Origin: Stenotrophomonas sp. UBA7346
GTDB taxonomy: Bacteria; Pseudomonadota; Gammaproteobacteria; Xanthomonadales; Xanthomonadaceae
NCBI GenBank assembly: GCA_002471015.1
Contig: DKPB01000011.1
Span: 1-62,171 of the forward strand
Direction of reading: 5' to 3'
Length of the DNA: 62,171 nt
Shown here: piece after piece, positions 43,415 to 53,979 of the stretch
Layout: every line of letters begins with the position of its first letter
How positions within the stretch are numbered: the stretch's first letter is position 1
Program-made: the position numbers and the translations under genes
Notes under the pieces: generated by a model
What the model saw: the letters and a program-made list of their open reading frames with translations, nothing else
Database searches by the model: none
Told to the model about the DNA's origin: nothing

Positions 43415-44337
43415 GCACGACCAGCCCACTCACCAGCGGTTGGCGGCGGTGGCTGCCGGGTGCACGCGCGGGTGTGATCGGCGTGCCGTACCTGTGGCTG
43501 CTGCTGTTCTTCGCGATCCCGTTCCTGATCGTGCTGAAGATCTCCTTCGCCAAGATGGCGGTGGCGATGCCGCCGTATACCTCCATCGTGGAATACGTGG
43601 ACAACGCGTTCACGGTCAATCTCAACCTGGGCAACTACACCGCGCTGTTCACCGACAGCCAGTACGTGGTGGCCTACCTGAGCTCGATCAAGATTGCGGT
43701 GATCTCGACCTTGCTGACCCTGCTGATCGGCTACCCGATGGCCTATGTGATCTCGCGCATGTCGCCGTCGGCGCGCAACATCGCGATGATGCTGGTGGTG
43801 CTGCCGTCGTGGACCTCGTTCCTGATCCGCGTCTATGCCTGGATCGGCATCCTCGACAGCAATGGCCTTATCAACCGCACGCTGATGAGCATGGGTCTGA
43901 TCGACGAACCGCTGCGCATCCTCTATACCCCGGTGGCGGCCTATATCGGCATCGTCTACTGCTACCTGCCGTTCATGGTGCTGCCGCTGTACGCCAACCT
44001 GGTCAAGCTCGACCATCGCCTGCTGGAGGCCGCCTACGACCTCGGTGCCAAGCCCTGGCAGGCTTTCCTGCGCATCACCTTGCCGCTGTCGCGCAGCGGC
44101 ATCATCGCAGGCTGCATGCTGGTGATGATCCCGGCGGTGGGTGAGTTCGTGATCCCGGAAATGCTGGGTGGCCCGGATACGCTGATGATCGGCCGCGTCC
44201 TGTGGGGCGAGTTCTTCAACAACCGCGACTGGCCGTTGGCCTCGGCGGTGGCGATCGTGATGCTGATCCTGCTGCTGATCCCCATCATCATCTTCAACCG
44301 GTCCCAGCAGCGTGAGCTGGAAGGGAAGCTGGCATGA
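43411..44337 (+). CDS. potH: Putrescine ABC transporter permease
   Basis: A 308-residue inner-membrane permease with six helices. The conserved EAA loop LLEAAYDLGAKPWQAFLRITLPLS docks the ATPase. It matches PotH/PotB-type permeases (YLWLLLFFAIPFLIVLKIS at the start). It overlaps both PotG and PotI by ATGA four-base overlaps, so the three are tightly coupled. With the other subunits it imports putrescine; spermidine is a possible alternative. Confidence 0.92.
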   Translation: MSTTSPLTSGWRRWLPGARAGVIGVPYLWLLLFFAIPFLIVLKISFAKMAVAMPPYTSIVEYVDNAFTVNLNLGNYTALFTDSQYVVAYLSSIKIAVISTLLTLLIGYPMAYVISRMSPSARNIAMMLVVLPSWTSFLIRVYAWIGILDSNGLINRTLMSMGLIDEPLRILYTPVAAYIGIVYCYLPFMVLPLYANLVKLDHRLLEAAYDLGAKPWQAFLRITLPLSRSGIIAGCMLVMIPAVGEFVIPEMLGGPDTLMIGRVLWGEFFNNRDWPLASAVAIVMLILLLIPIIIFNRSQQRELEGKLA

Positions 44338-45179
44338 GCATGACCCGGCGTAGTTCCTGGTTGGGTTGGAGCATCCTGCTGCTCGGCTTTGCGTTCCTGT
44401 ACCTGCCGATCCTGTTGTTGATGGTGTATTCGTTCAACTCCTCGCGTCTGGCGACGGTGTGGGCGGGTTTCTCGACGCAGTGGTACGGCGAGCTGTTCCG
44501 TGACCGCCAACTGCTGCAGGCGGCGTGGATCAGCATCAAGATCGCGTTCTGGACCGCGAGCGCGGCGATGGTGATCGGCACCATGGCGGCGATGGCGATG
44601 ACCCGCTTCAAGCGTTTCCCCAGCAAGACCATCTTCGGCGCCCTGGTGACCGCACCACTGGTGATGCCGGAAGTGATCATCGGCCTGTCGATCCTGCTGA
44701 TGCTGGTGTCGATGGGTGGCCTGTTCGGCTTGCCGTCCAAGGGCGTGGTGGCGATCTGGATCGCGCACGTCACCTTCACCATTTCCTTCGTGACGGTGGT
44801 GGTGTCCTCGCGCCTGCAGGAGCTGGACCGCTCGCTGGAGGAAGCAGCGATGGACCTGGGCGCAAATCGGATCAAGGTGTTCTTCCTGATCACCTTGCCG
44901 ATCATCGCCCCGGCGCTGCTGTCCGGCTGGCTGCTGGCCTTCACCCTGTCGCTGGACGATGTGGTGATTGCCAGCTTCGTTGCCGGCCCCAGCTCGACCA
45001 CCTTGCCGATGAAGATCTTCGCCTCGGTGCGCATGGGCGTCAGCCCCAAGATCAATGCCCTGGCCACGCTGATGGTGCTTGCGGTGTCGACGGTGGCGGT
45101 GCTGGGCTGGTGGATTTCGGCCCGCGCCGAGAAGCGCCGCCAGCGCGACATGCAGCTGGCGCTGCAGGAAAACGGCTGA
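44334..45179 (+). CDS. potI: Putrescine ABC transporter permease
   Basis: A 281-residue permease with six helices and an EAA loop (LEEAAMDLGANRIKVFFLITLP). Similar to PotI/PotC. The first helix is WLGWSILLLGFAFLYLPILL. The start overlaps potH. It ends the potGHI operon; three REP elements follow, then a dehydrogenase for the last step of putrescine breakdown. Confidence 0.92.
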   Translation: MSMTRRSSWLGWSILLLGFAFLYLPILLLMVYSFNSSRLATVWAGFSTQWYGELFRDRQLLQAAWISIKIAFWTASAAMVIGTMAAMAMTRFKRFPSKTIFGALVTAPLVMPEVIIGLSILLMLVSMGGLFGLPSKGVVAIWIAHVTFTISFVTVVVSSRLQELDRSLEEAAMDLGANRIKVFFLITLPIIAPALLSGWLLAFTLSLDDVVIASFVAGPSSTTLPMKIFASVRMGVSPKINALATLMVLAVSTVAVLGWWISARAEKRRQRDMQLALQENG

Positions 45180-45192
45180 ACAGCAAGGCCCT

Positions 45193-45295
45193 GTAGTGCC
45201 GAGCCATGCTCGGCAACGCCCCATCTGTACTGCCGAGCCATGCTCGGCAAGGGACGCTACCGGTAAGGCCTCTGCCGAGCATGGCTCGGCACTAC
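45193..45295. repeat. Three REP palindromes in alternating orientation
   Basis: Elements at 45193-45215 (plus, GTAG), 45227-45249 (plus, head GTAC) and 45273-45295 (minus, GTAG) lie in the 191-base gap between potI and the aldehyde dehydrogenase gene. The outer pair are inverted, the typical REP arrangement that RAYT transposases recognise. No RAYT gene is in the window. Confidence 0.88.
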
Positions 45296-45370
45296 AGCGC
45301 AGGCGGGTTTTACCTGCGCGCAACACTCGCGGCGCTACCATGCCTGCATTCGTAGCAGGCAGGTGATCCC

Positions 45371-46738
45371 ATGGCGTCGTACCAGACCTTCAATCCTTTC
45401 AACGGCGAGATCGTGCGCACGGTCGAGCTGATGGACAGTGCGGCCATCGAGCAGCGTTTGGCGGCTGCCGAAGCTGCGTTCCCGCCGTGGTCAGCGTTGT
45501 CGCTGGCGCAGCGGGGCGACTACCTGCGCCGGTTCGCCGCCGCTCTGCGTGCGCGCAAGGACGAGATCCAGCGCACGATGACCGCCGAGATGGGCAAACT
45601 GCGCCGCGAAGCCCTGGCCGAGATCGAGAAGAGTGCGGCAGCCTGCGAGTATTACGCCGAGCACGCCGCCGATTATCTCAAGCCGCAGCCCATCGCCACC
45701 GAGGCCCAGCGCAGCTACGTCACCTACCAGCCCATCGGTTGCGTGATGGCGGTGATGCCGTGGAATTTCCCGATCTGGCAGGTGATCCGCTTCCTCGCGC
45801 CGGGCCTGATGGCCGGCAATGTGGCCGTGCTCAAGCACGCCAGCAATGTGCCCGGTTGCGCCGATCTGCTGCGCGCGCTGGCGGCCGATGCGGGCATTCC
45901 CGATGGCGTGTTCGATGTGCTGCATATCGACAACGATCAGGCCGCCGATGTGCTGCGTGATCGTCGTATCAAGGCGGTCACCCTGACCGGCAGCGAGCGG
46001 GCAGGGCGCTCGATCGCGGCCAATGCCGGTGACCAGCTGAAGAAGTGCGTGATGGAGCTGGGTGGCAGCGACGCCTTCGTGGTGCTGGCCGATGCGGATC
46101 TGGACCTGGCGGTGGCAGCCGCGGTGAAGTCGCGTTTCGACAATGCGGGCCAGACCTGCATCGCCGCCAAGCGTTTCATCCTGGTCGAGGCGATTGCCGA
46201 TGCGTTCGTGCAGCGTTTTGTCGAGGCGGCCAAGGCGCGCAGCTACGGTGATCCGAATCAGGAGGCGAGCACGCTGGCGCCCATGGCCCGTGCCGATCTG
46301 CGCGATGAGCTGCACAAGCAGGTGCAGGAGAGCACAAGCAAGGGCGCCACCGTGCTGCTGGGCGGTGCGCCGGTGGCAGGCAGTCATGCCGGTTATGCCG
46401 CCACCATTCTCGATCAGGTAGGGCCGGGGATGCCGGCCTATGCGCAGGAGCTGTTCGGGCCGGTGGCTGCGATCATCCGGGTCAAGGATGATGCCGAGGC
46501 CATACGCGTGGCCAACGACACCAGCTTCGGCCTGGGCGGCAGCGTGTGGACCGCCGATGCGGCACACGGTGAGCAGGTGGCCCTGCAGCTGGAGTGCGGT
46601 GCGGCCTTCGTCAACTCGGTGGTGAAAAGCGATGCCCGCCTGCCGTTCGGTGGCACCAAGCGCTCGGGCTTTGGCCGCGAGCTGGCCGACCACGGCATCC
46701 ATGAGTTCATGAACATCAAGACGGTCTATGTGGCCTGA
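45371..46738 (+). CDS. Succinate-semialdehyde dehydrogenase, Sad/YneI type
   Basis: A 455-residue NAD(P)-dependent aldehyde dehydrogenase. It begins with FNPFNGEIVRTVELMD and carries MPWNFPIWQVIRFLAPGLMAG, catalytic Glu in MELGGSDAF and catalytic Cys in NAGQTCIAAKRF, ending FMNIKTVYVA. The short form resembles Sad (YneI), which oxidises succinate semialdehyde to succinate after GABA transamination. Placement behind potGHI fits the end of putrescine catabolism. No GABA aminotransferase is present nearby; other aldehydes are possible substrates. Confidence 0.88.
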   Translation: MASYQTFNPFNGEIVRTVELMDSAAIEQRLAAAEAAFPPWSALSLAQRGDYLRRFAAALRARKDEIQRTMTAEMGKLRREALAEIEKSAAACEYYAEHAADYLKPQPIATEAQRSYVTYQPIGCVMAVMPWNFPIWQVIRFLAPGLMAGNVAVLKHASNVPGCADLLRALAADAGIPDGVFDVLHIDNDQAADVLRDRRIKAVTLTGSERAGRSIAANAGDQLKKCVMELGGSDAFVVLADADLDLAVAAAVKSRFDNAGQTCIAAKRFILVEAIADAFVQRFVEAAKARSYGDPNQEASTLAPMARADLRDELHKQVQESTSKGATVLLGGAPVAGSHAGYAATILDQVGPGMPAYAQELFGPVAAIIRVKDDAEAIRVANDTSFGLGGSVWTADAAHGEQVALQLECGAAFVNSVVKSDARLPFGGTKRSGFGRELADHGIHEFMNIKTVYVA

Positions 46739-46888
46739 TGGCGAGCCTATAGGAGCGGCCTGAGCCGCGAAGCTGGCAATCCGTACGCGCCACGAAAGCC
46801 TGCAATTGCAGTGCGCCGGATTGCAGGTGTTTGAAGAGGTTCGATTCGTGGCTTAGGTGGCTCCCACATGGGCTGCTGGTAAAGCCCC

Positions 46889-46964
46889 TGCCGAGCATGG
46901 CTCGGCACTACGCATGCAGCGCCCTCCCTTTGGCCGAAGGCCAAGGGGAGGGTTGGGGAGGGGT
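46889..46964. repeat. REP plus C/G-rich palindrome
   Basis: A REP (46889-46911, GTAG head on the minus strand) is followed by the C/G-rich palindrome (46922-46964; here with a Ccc-AAGG-type variant centre GGCCGAAGGCC). It has the same order as the array unit at 26 kb. The remainder of the roughly 300-base gap shows no gene. Confidence 0.85.
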
Positions 46965-47037
46965 AGGCTTTTCGGCTTCTGATTTTGCAGTTGCTTCGCG
47001 GCTTGCGCCGCTCCCACAAAACGCGCAGCCGTTCCCA

Positions 47038-48330
47038 TCAATCGAACGGTTGGTCGATGGACTTGCTCTGCGGCGTCATCAGTGCCGCACCATCCTCGGT
47101 GACGTAGAGAATGTCTTCCAGGCGTACGCCGAAACGATCCGGGATGTAGATGCCCGGCTCGTCGCTGAAGGTCATGCCGGCTTCCAGCAGGTGGCGGTTG
47201 CCACGTACCAGATAATCCCATTCGTGCATGTCGATGCCGATACCATGGCCGAGGCGGTGGCTGAAATAGCGGTAGTCCGGGCCATAACCGGCATCGCTGA
47301 TCACTTTGCGGGCGGCCGCATCCACATCGCCCATCGCCACGCCTGGGCGTGCGGTGTTCAATGCCGCCGTCTGCGCCTTCAACACGATGTCGAATACCTT
47401 GCGGATCTCGTCATCGGGTTGGCCCAGCACCACGGTGCGGGTGATGTCGCTGGTATAGCCGCCGGCGCGGCAGCCGCCATCGAAGATGATCGGCGTGCCT
47501 TCGACCAGGTGCTGCGGCTGGTCCGAACCGTGCGGGGAGGCGGTGTACTTGCCGACGTTGACGCTGGCATCGCCCTTCAGGCCGGTGCGGGCATAGGCCA
47601 TCGCCAGCAGGCCGCTGATGTCCTGTTCGGTCATGCCCGGCTTGAGCGCCTTCCACACTGCCTCGTAGACGGCCAGGGTGGTCTGGTTGGCCAGCTTCAT
47701 CAGGGCCAGCTCGGCCGGGCTCTTGACCCGGCGGCAGCCCGCTACCACCGGCCAGGCCGGCACCACCCTGGCCTGCGGCAAGGCATCGGCAATGCCCTTG
47801 GCACGGAAGTAGGGCACGGCTTCTTCCATGCCCAGCGTGCCGGTGGCATGGCCCATGTCACGTAGTACCCTGGCGACCAGGGCGTAGGGGTCTTCGTCTT
47901 CCTGCCAGCCACGCACATCGTTGCCGAGCTTGATCTGCTCCAGCGTACGCACGCGTTCGAATTCGGGGGTGACGTAGACCGGCTCGCCCTTGCGCGGAAT
48001 GATCACACCGGTGAGGCGCTCGCTGTCCCACCAATGCATGCCGGTGAAGTAGGTCAGCGAGCTGCCGGCGCCGATGAAGATCGCATCGATGCCGTGTTCG
48101 GTCATCAGCCGCTGGGCCTTGGCCACGCGGGCGCTGCGCTCGGCATTACCGATCGGAACCACCTTGTCGGCCACCGAAGTCAGGCTGCGCATTGACTCGG
48201 GCAGGGCATCGCTGTCGCTGGCAGGCGCTTTTGCTGTTGCCAGTTGCGACAGCGGCAGTGCCGCGGCACCGGCAATGAGCGTGCCGCGCAGGAAGCGGCG
48301 GCGGGCGGGAATGGACTGATCGTGCGGCAT
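47038..48330 (-). CDS. Tat-exported M24 metallopeptidase, Xaa-Pro dipeptidase-like
   Basis: A 430-residue exported peptidase of the M24 (creatinase-fold) family. The signal ARRRFLRGTLIAGAAALPL has a twin-arginine motif. Metal ligands can be seen: Asp in IIFDGGCRAGGYTSDITRT (two Asp), His in GHGIGIDMHEW, Glu in FSDEPGIYI and Glu in VRLEDILYVTEDG. It therefore probably cleaves Xaa-Pro dipeptides in the periplasm with a metal pair loaded before export. A cytoplasmic PepQ-type enzyme would lack the signal. It stands alone next to CorA. Confidence 0.88.
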   Translation of the reverse strand: MPHDQSIPARRRFLRGTLIAGAAALPLSQLATAKAPASDSDALPESMRSLTSVADKVVPIGNAERSARVAKAQRLMTEHGIDAIFIGAGSSLTYFTGMHWWDSERLTGVIIPRKGEPVYVTPEFERVRTLEQIKLGNDVRGWQEDEDPYALVARVLRDMGHATGTLGMEEAVPYFRAKGIADALPQARVVPAWPVVAGCRRVKSPAELALMKLANQTTLAVYEAVWKALKPGMTEQDISGLLAMAYARTGLKGDASVNVGKYTASPHGSDQPQHLVEGTPIIFDGGCRAGGYTSDITRTVVLGQPDDEIRKVFDIVLKAQTAALNTARPGVAMGDVDAAARKVISDAGYGPDYRYFSHRLGHGIGIDMHEWDYLVRGNRHLLEAGMTFSDEPGIYIPDRFGVRLEDILYVTEDGAALMTPQSKSIDQPFD

Positions 48331-48359
48331 GAAGGATCTCTCGAAGAATACGTGCGGGC

Positions 48360-49373
48360 TCAGAGCCAGCCGGAACGTTTGAACAGGCGATACAGCACCA
48401 CGCAGATCACGCCGACCCCGAGCATCAGCACGGGATAGGCGAAGCGCCCGGCCAACTCCGGCATATGCGCGAAGTTCATGCCGTACCAGCTGGTGACCAA
48501 AGTGGGCGCGGCCAGCAGGGCTGCCCAGGCGCCGAGCTGCTTGACCGTCTCGCCTTGTGCCAGGGTCACCAGCGACAGGTTCACGCTCAGCGCGGTGCCC
48601 AGCATTTCGCGCAGGGTGTCGATGGCATCGTTGACGCGCGCGGCGTGGTCCTGCACGTCGCGCAGATAGAGCCGCACTTCTTCGTTGATCAGCTGCGCCT
48701 GGTTGCGTTGCAGCTGGGCCAGCGCATCCTGCAGGGGGGCGACGGCCAGGCGCATCTTGTTGAGCTCGCGCTTGAGTTCATACAGGCGGATCACCGTGCG
48801 CCGCTTGTAACTGTCGGCGAAGATGTCCTTCTCCAGCACGTCCAGGGTGTCGCGGAAGCTGTCGGTGATCGGCAGGTAGTGATCGACCACGGCATCAAGT
48901 ACCGAATACAGGCAGAACGAAGGGCCCATCGCCAGAAGTTCCGGCTCCTGCTCCAGCCGTGCGCGCACCGGCGCATACGACAGCGAGGCGCCATGGCGCA
49001 CCGTCACCAGGAAGCGCGGGCCGAGGAAGGCATGGGTTTCGCCGTAGCGGATGCGCTCATCCACCACCTGCGCGGTGTGCACCACCACGAACAAGGAGTT
49101 GCCGTAGGTTTCGATCTTGGGCCGCTGATGCGCCTTGCGGGTGTCTTCGATGGCCAGCGGATGCAGGTTGAATTCTTCCTGCACCTTGTCCAGCACCGCG
49201 TCGCTGGGCTCATACAGGCCAACCCAGACAAAACCCTTGGCATCATCGGCCAGTACATCGCTGATGCTGTCCAGGTCCAGGGCGCGCTGGCTGCCGTCGG
49301 CACCGTACCAGGTGCAGTTGATCACGCAGGCCGGGTTGGCCTGTACGGGAGTGGGAGTGATGCCGGTTGTCAT
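48360..49373 (-). CDS. corA: CorA magnesium/cobalt channel
   Basis: A 337-residue CorA-family channel: a large cytoplasmic domain with long helices, then two C-terminal helices. The signature GMN motif lies in SWYGMNFAHMPEL at about 303-315. The C-terminus RLFKRSGWL is basic, as expected. The start at 49373 leaves a typical CorA N-terminus; the frame extends upstream only as shadow. It lies between the M24 peptidase and the DUF4105 gene on the same strand. Confidence 0.9.
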   Translation of the reverse strand: MTTGITPTPVQANPACVINCTWYGADGSQRALDLDSISDVLADDAKGFVWVGLYEPSDAVLDKVQEEFNLHPLAIEDTRKAHQRPKIETYGNSLFVVVHTAQVVDERIRYGETHAFLGPRFLVTVRHGASLSYAPVRARLEQEPELLAMGPSFCLYSVLDAVVDHYLPITDSFRDTLDVLEKDIFADSYKRRTVIRLYELKRELNKMRLAVAPLQDALAQLQRNQAQLINEEVRLYLRDVQDHAARVNDAIDTLREMLGTALSVNLSLVTLAQGETVKQLGAWAALLAAPTLVTSWYGMNFAHMPELAGRFAYPVLMLGVGVICVVLYRLFKRSGWL

Positions 49374-49387
49374 CCCGGCATCGTGCC

Positions 49388-50622
49388 TCAGCTGGCCGTC
49401 GACGCCAAGCTGCGGCGCCCAAGGATCAGCGCCAGTGCGACATGGATGGGCAGCAGCAGTACGATCCACTGCATGTTGAACTGCGCTTGCAACGACAGCC
49501 AATGCAGCGGCAGCGCCAGCAGCGCAATGCCGGTCATCAGCCATAGAACGAGCCGGAACCCGGCGCGTGGGTGGCGCCCGCGCAGCAGGCTCCATGCGCC
49601 GGGGATCAGCAACAGTGCCAACGGGCTGAGCAGCAGCAGGTTGCGGTTGGCCCATGCAGCCTGATGTTCACTGAAGCCCCACAGGTAGGTGAGCAGGCCA
49701 CCGGCGACGCCACAGAACAGCCAGAAAGGCAGTGCGAAGGCACCGATCAGGCGTGGCTTGCGACGCGCGGCGTACAGCCCGGCGCCGACCGCCAGGCCAA
49801 CCAGCAGCCACGGCCACCAGGAACGCTGCTTTTCCTTTGGCTCGGGCGGGAGGCGCTGCGGCAGCAATTCCTGTTCAGCCTGCACCAACGGCCGGCCTTC
49901 GCTGTTGCGGGCTTCGCGCAGGCTGTCGGCCAGACGCATCGGCACGAAGGCCTCCTGCCAGCGCGACAGCGGCTGGTCGGCATTCGGGCCCAGGCCCAGG
50001 TCGAAGCCCAGCCACATCCACGGCGAGGGCGAGGCCAGTCGCACCGATTCGCTGCGGTAGGTATTGCCGCGAGAGCGGCCGGCCAGCTGCGACTGCAAGG
50101 CGCCGCCCATGGCCTGGTCCAGGCTGTCGCGCACCATCGTGGCGCAATTGGCGGTGAAGTAGTCGTAGCGGTAGCGGGCGTTCTCGGGCTTGGCCCGCTC
50201 GGCCAGCGCAGTGGCCAGCGCGCTGGCCTGTGCCGGCGGCAGGTCCAGCCATTGGATGCTGGCGCCACGGCCGACATCGCGGTATTGGGCGAGGTCTTCG
50301 TCCAGCGGCAGAGCGACCAGGTAATACATCATCCTGCCGCGCACGAAATTGCTGATGAAGTCCGGCTCGGAAGGATCGAAGAAGCCAAAATTGTACGAGG
50401 TGGCCTGGCCGCTGGCCGGGTCCATCACCACCAGCGCGTCGTGGCCGAAACGTTCAAAGAACACTTCGCCCGGCAACATGGTGACAACGCCGATGCGCGG
50501 TGTCGGTGGCGGGTTGGAGGGCGTGGCTGGGGCAGCGGCGGGCTGTGCGCTGCTGGCCATGGCGGCCAGCAGCAGGAACAGCATCGCAAACGCGGACAGC
50601 AGCCGTGGCAGGCGCAGGGTGA

Positions 50623-50626
<4 letters not shown>
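49388..50626 (-). CDS. DUF4105 (Lnb N-terminal periplasmic domain) membrane protein
   Basis: A 412-residue protein. A signal-like helix (about 8-26) leads to a periplasmic DUF4105 domain, with ERFGHDALVVMD, YNFGFFDPS, MMYYLVALPLDEDLAQY and YDYFTANCATMVRDSLD. The Cys and His of these motifs suggest a papain-like fold. Five C-terminal helices follow (about 264-405). Relatives are annotated in lipoprotein-related processes, function unproven. It starts with TTG at 50626 overlapping the CorC stop by four bases, with AGGA six bases upstream; an internal ATG (MLFLLL, codon 16) is the alternative. Confidence 0.82.
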
Positions 50627-51501
<875 letters not shown>

Positions 51502-51572
51502 CTCTTGATTTGACTGCACCCGGCGTGCCGGGCGTTGTCGGCAAGTCTAGCAGGATGTTTGCCGCGGTCCGC

Positions 51573-52223
51573 TCAAGTCCCGGCGGTGCCAGGGGTCTGG
51601 ATGCTGGGAGCGGCTGGGGTGGGATCGGCAGGTGCCTCGGGGCTGGCCGGGGCGGGCGCGGCCTCGTCCTCTGCTGGCTGGTCCAGGCTGTAGGTACAGC
51701 CAGCCAAGGTCTTGCCGGGGTGGGATTTGACGTTGGACACGCCCAGTACCACCGATTCGATCAGGGCTTCGCCGGTCTTGGCATCATTGACATCGCGGCT
51801 GACCAGCTCGCGCCCGGCCATGAATTTGCCATCGGCGTCATAGCCCACCTCCAGCTCCAGCTGTTTGGCCAGCGGCCGTGGGTCGGCCATGTCGAGGATG
51901 GCGAGGATGGTGCCACCGGCCATGGCGACATGGTCGGAGGTATGGCCGAAGACCGTGATGGGCGTGTTCAGCTGGTACTCGGCCATGAACAGGTTGCCTT
52001 GCGGGAGCGGTCGCCAGCCCAATGCCACCGCCTTGAGCGGGTCGTTGACGACCGGTGCCAGCGCGGCGAACTCACTGACGCTCTGGCGGCATTCGATCAG
52101 GGCGGGCAGATCGATGGTGGACTGGGCGTGGGCCGAGCCGATGGCGACGAGAAACAGTGGGAGCAGGCAGGTTGAGCGCACGGCATTTATTCGCGGAAGT
52201 TCTGTTGCCGATGATAGCGGCAT
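51573..52223 (-). CDS. Secreted protein of unknown function
   Basis: A 216-residue exported protein with a signal peptide (hydrophobic STCLLPLFLVAIGSAHA). A domain with three cysteines follows (IECRQSVSEFA; TLAGCTYSLD), and the end is a low-complexity Pro/Ala tail (about 180-216). No family was recognised. The start is either ATG 52223 or, with a tighter signal peptide, GTG 52181. It lies between CorC and YbeY genes and is not part of the usual conserved order. Confidence 0.7.
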   Translation of the reverse strand: MPLSSATELPRINAVRSTCLLPLFLVAIGSAHAQSTIDLPALIECRQSVSEFAALAPVVNDPLKAVALGWRPLPQGNLFMAEYQLNTPITVFGHTSDHVAMAGGTILAILDMADPRPLAKQLELEVGYDADGKFMAGRELVSRDVNDAKTGEALIESVVLGVSNVKSHPGKTLAGCTYSLDQPAEDEAAPAPASPEAPADPTPAAPSIQTPGTAGT

Positions 52224-52363
52224 CGCGGCGGCGCAGATGCTGGCTGGGGCAGTGTCAGGTGGCAAGTCGACACACCGCCTGGTTGCAGACTCTGCTGGTC
52301 CGCTTGGAACATGCACATGTTTCGTGGTTGGCGCCGCCGTGCAGGGATTGCCTGGAATGCCCC

Positions 52364-52526
52364 TGCCGAGCATGGCTCGGCACTCCCCTTCTGCCCCCTC
52401 CCTTGCGCAGCAGGGGAGGGCCGGGGAGGGGTTGGCTTCTGGGTGTTTTGTTGCAGTGCCGGCTTTGCTGCTTTCGCCACTGCGGGTTTGCTTGGGAAGC
52501 CCCTGCCGAGCATGGCTCGGCACTAC
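52364..52526. repeat. REP, C/G-rich palindrome, REP block
   Basis: A REP with altered head (52364-52386), a C/G-rich palindrome (52394-52431) and an intact REP (52504-52526) fill much of the gap between the secreted protein and YbeY genes. This is the last REP block found; none occurs from 52.5 kb to the end. No gene is seen in the 312-base gap. Confidence 0.87.
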
Positions 52527-52535
52527 CGGTGTCGC

Positions 52536-53021
52536 TCAGCGCTCGCCCGCATAGGGGTCGCCGATGCCGAGGTCAGCCAGGATCTCGCGCTCCAGCTGCT
52601 CCATGGCTTCGGCCTCCTTGTCGTCCTCATGGTCCCAGCCCAGCAGGTGCAGCACGCCATGCACGGTGAGGTGGGCGTAGTGCGCGTTCAGGGCCTTGTC
52701 CTGTTCCTTGGCTTCGCGGGCCACGACCGGGGCGCAGATCACCAGGTCGCCCAGCAACGGGAATTTCACGCCCTTGGGCAGGCCTTCGGGTACGTCGGCT
52801 GGAAAGCTGAGCACATTGGTGGCGTAGTCCTTGCCGCGGTAATGGCGGTTCAGCGACTGGCCTTCCTTGGCATCGACCAGGCGGATGGCCAGGTCGGCCT
52901 CGCGGATGCGGCCCTTGAGCGCGGCAGCGACCCAGCGACGGAAGCTCACCGCCGCCGGCAGGCCGGCGCGGGGCAGGGCGTAGCTGATGGCTACATCAAG
53001 GCGGACAGGGCCCTTGGTCAT
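52536..53021 (-). CDS. ybeY: Endoribonuclease YbeY, rRNA maturation factor
   Basis: A 161-residue metal-dependent RNase needed for 16S rRNA 3'-end processing. The zinc motif HLTVHGVLHLLGWDHEDD (HxxxHxxxxxH) is intact at about residues 121-138. The start at 53021 (MTKGPVRLD) was chosen as the usual xanthomonad N-terminus; the frame opens five codons earlier. It is part of the conserved corC-ybeY-phoH-miaB group, here interrupted on both sides by species-specific exported proteins. Confidence 0.93.
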   Translation of the reverse strand: MTKGPVRLDVAISYALPRAGLPAAVSFRRWVAAALKGRIREADLAIRLVDAKEGQSLNRHYRGKDYATNVLSFPADVPEGLPKGVKFPLLGDLVICAPVVAREAKEQDKALNAHYAHLTVHGVLHLLGWDHEDDKEAEAMEQLEREILADLGIGDPYAGER

Positions 53022-53077
53022 GGCAGGTTCCAGCAATCAGGCAGTACGGAAGGGCACAGTATCGCGCGCCCGGCGTT

Positions 53078-53941
53078 TCACTGCGACTTCCATTCGTCGG
53101 CGGTGTAGCTGATCTGCACCCTCTCGCTGTCCGCGTCCGACGACGGCAGGCCCGCTTTGTTGGCCGAAGCATGGCAGTTATGGCCTTGATGCACGGTCAA
53201 CTGCTGGATCATCGCCACTGCGCTGGCTTCCGGTGCTGCGTCTGCAGAAAGCGTGATCGTTGCGTTGGCGCAGTCGCCGATGTTGGTGACCTGCACGGCC
53301 GGGATCAATTCCCGCGCCGCGCGGTCGGCAAGCGCATCAAATGCGGCTTGCGGGATGCGTTCTTGTGCGGCGCTGGCACGCAGCTTGAAGAAATAGAGCT
53401 GCTTGTAGAAAAGGTAGCCACTGGAATACATCGGCCAGTCGCGTGGTTGCAGGTTCATGCGCAGCTGCAGTTTGCGGCCGGTGATCTGCCCGGCGTCGGC
53501 CTGTGCCTTGATGACGGCGGCATCAATGTCATTGGCCGGGGTGGCCCTGGGGGCGCCTGTCTGCAACGGAAAATCGTAGTCCTGCAGTTCCTGCAGCTGG
53601 GTGTAGCTGCCTGCGGCCACCGCGTGTTTCAGGTCTTCGCGGAAGGCCGCCATCCCCGCTTCCACGGCGTCCGCCTGGAACATGCGGCCGGCGGGGTAGA
53701 CATACACGTCAAAACGGATCTCCTGGTGATCCTTCAGTGCATAGCGGAAGCCTGCGCCGGAATATTTCTGCTCCGGATCATAGGAGGCGCCTTCCAGTTC
53801 GAACTCCCCGACCTGGCGTGGAGCAACCAGATAGCTGGTCTCGACGTAGGGGCGGGCCGCGGCTTCCTTCCTGGCGGCATGTGCCGGCAGGCCGCCAGCC
53901 AACAGCAGGATGCAGCCGAGCAGCAGATATGAGCGGGACAT
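53078..53941 (-). CDS. Exported protein of unknown function
   Basis: A 287-residue protein. A signal peptide ends at AHA, residue 22. The mature part has alternating beta-type sequence (YVETSYLVAPRQVGEFELEG, FDVYVYPAGRMF) and two cysteines in the last third, suggesting a disulfide. I recognise no family. It sits between ybeY and phoH with short gaps, an unusual insertion in that block. Function unknown. Confidence 0.75.
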   Translation of the reverse strand: MSRSYLLLGCILLLAGGLPAHAARKEAAARPYVETSYLVAPRQVGEFELEGASYDPEQKYSGAGFRYALKDHQEIRFDVYVYPAGRMFQADAVEAGMAAFREDLKHAVAAGSYTQLQELQDYDFPLQTGAPRATPANDIDAAVIKAQADAGQITGRKLQLRMNLQPRDWPMYSSGYLFYKQLYFFKLRASAAQERIPQAAFDALADRAARELIPAVQVTNIGDCANATITLSADAAPEASAVAMIQQLTVHQGHNCHASANKAGLPSSDADSERVQISYTADEWKSQ

Positions 53942-53979
53942 GGCACCTCCTGTGCATTGCGCAAGGTGTCAGTCCAAGC

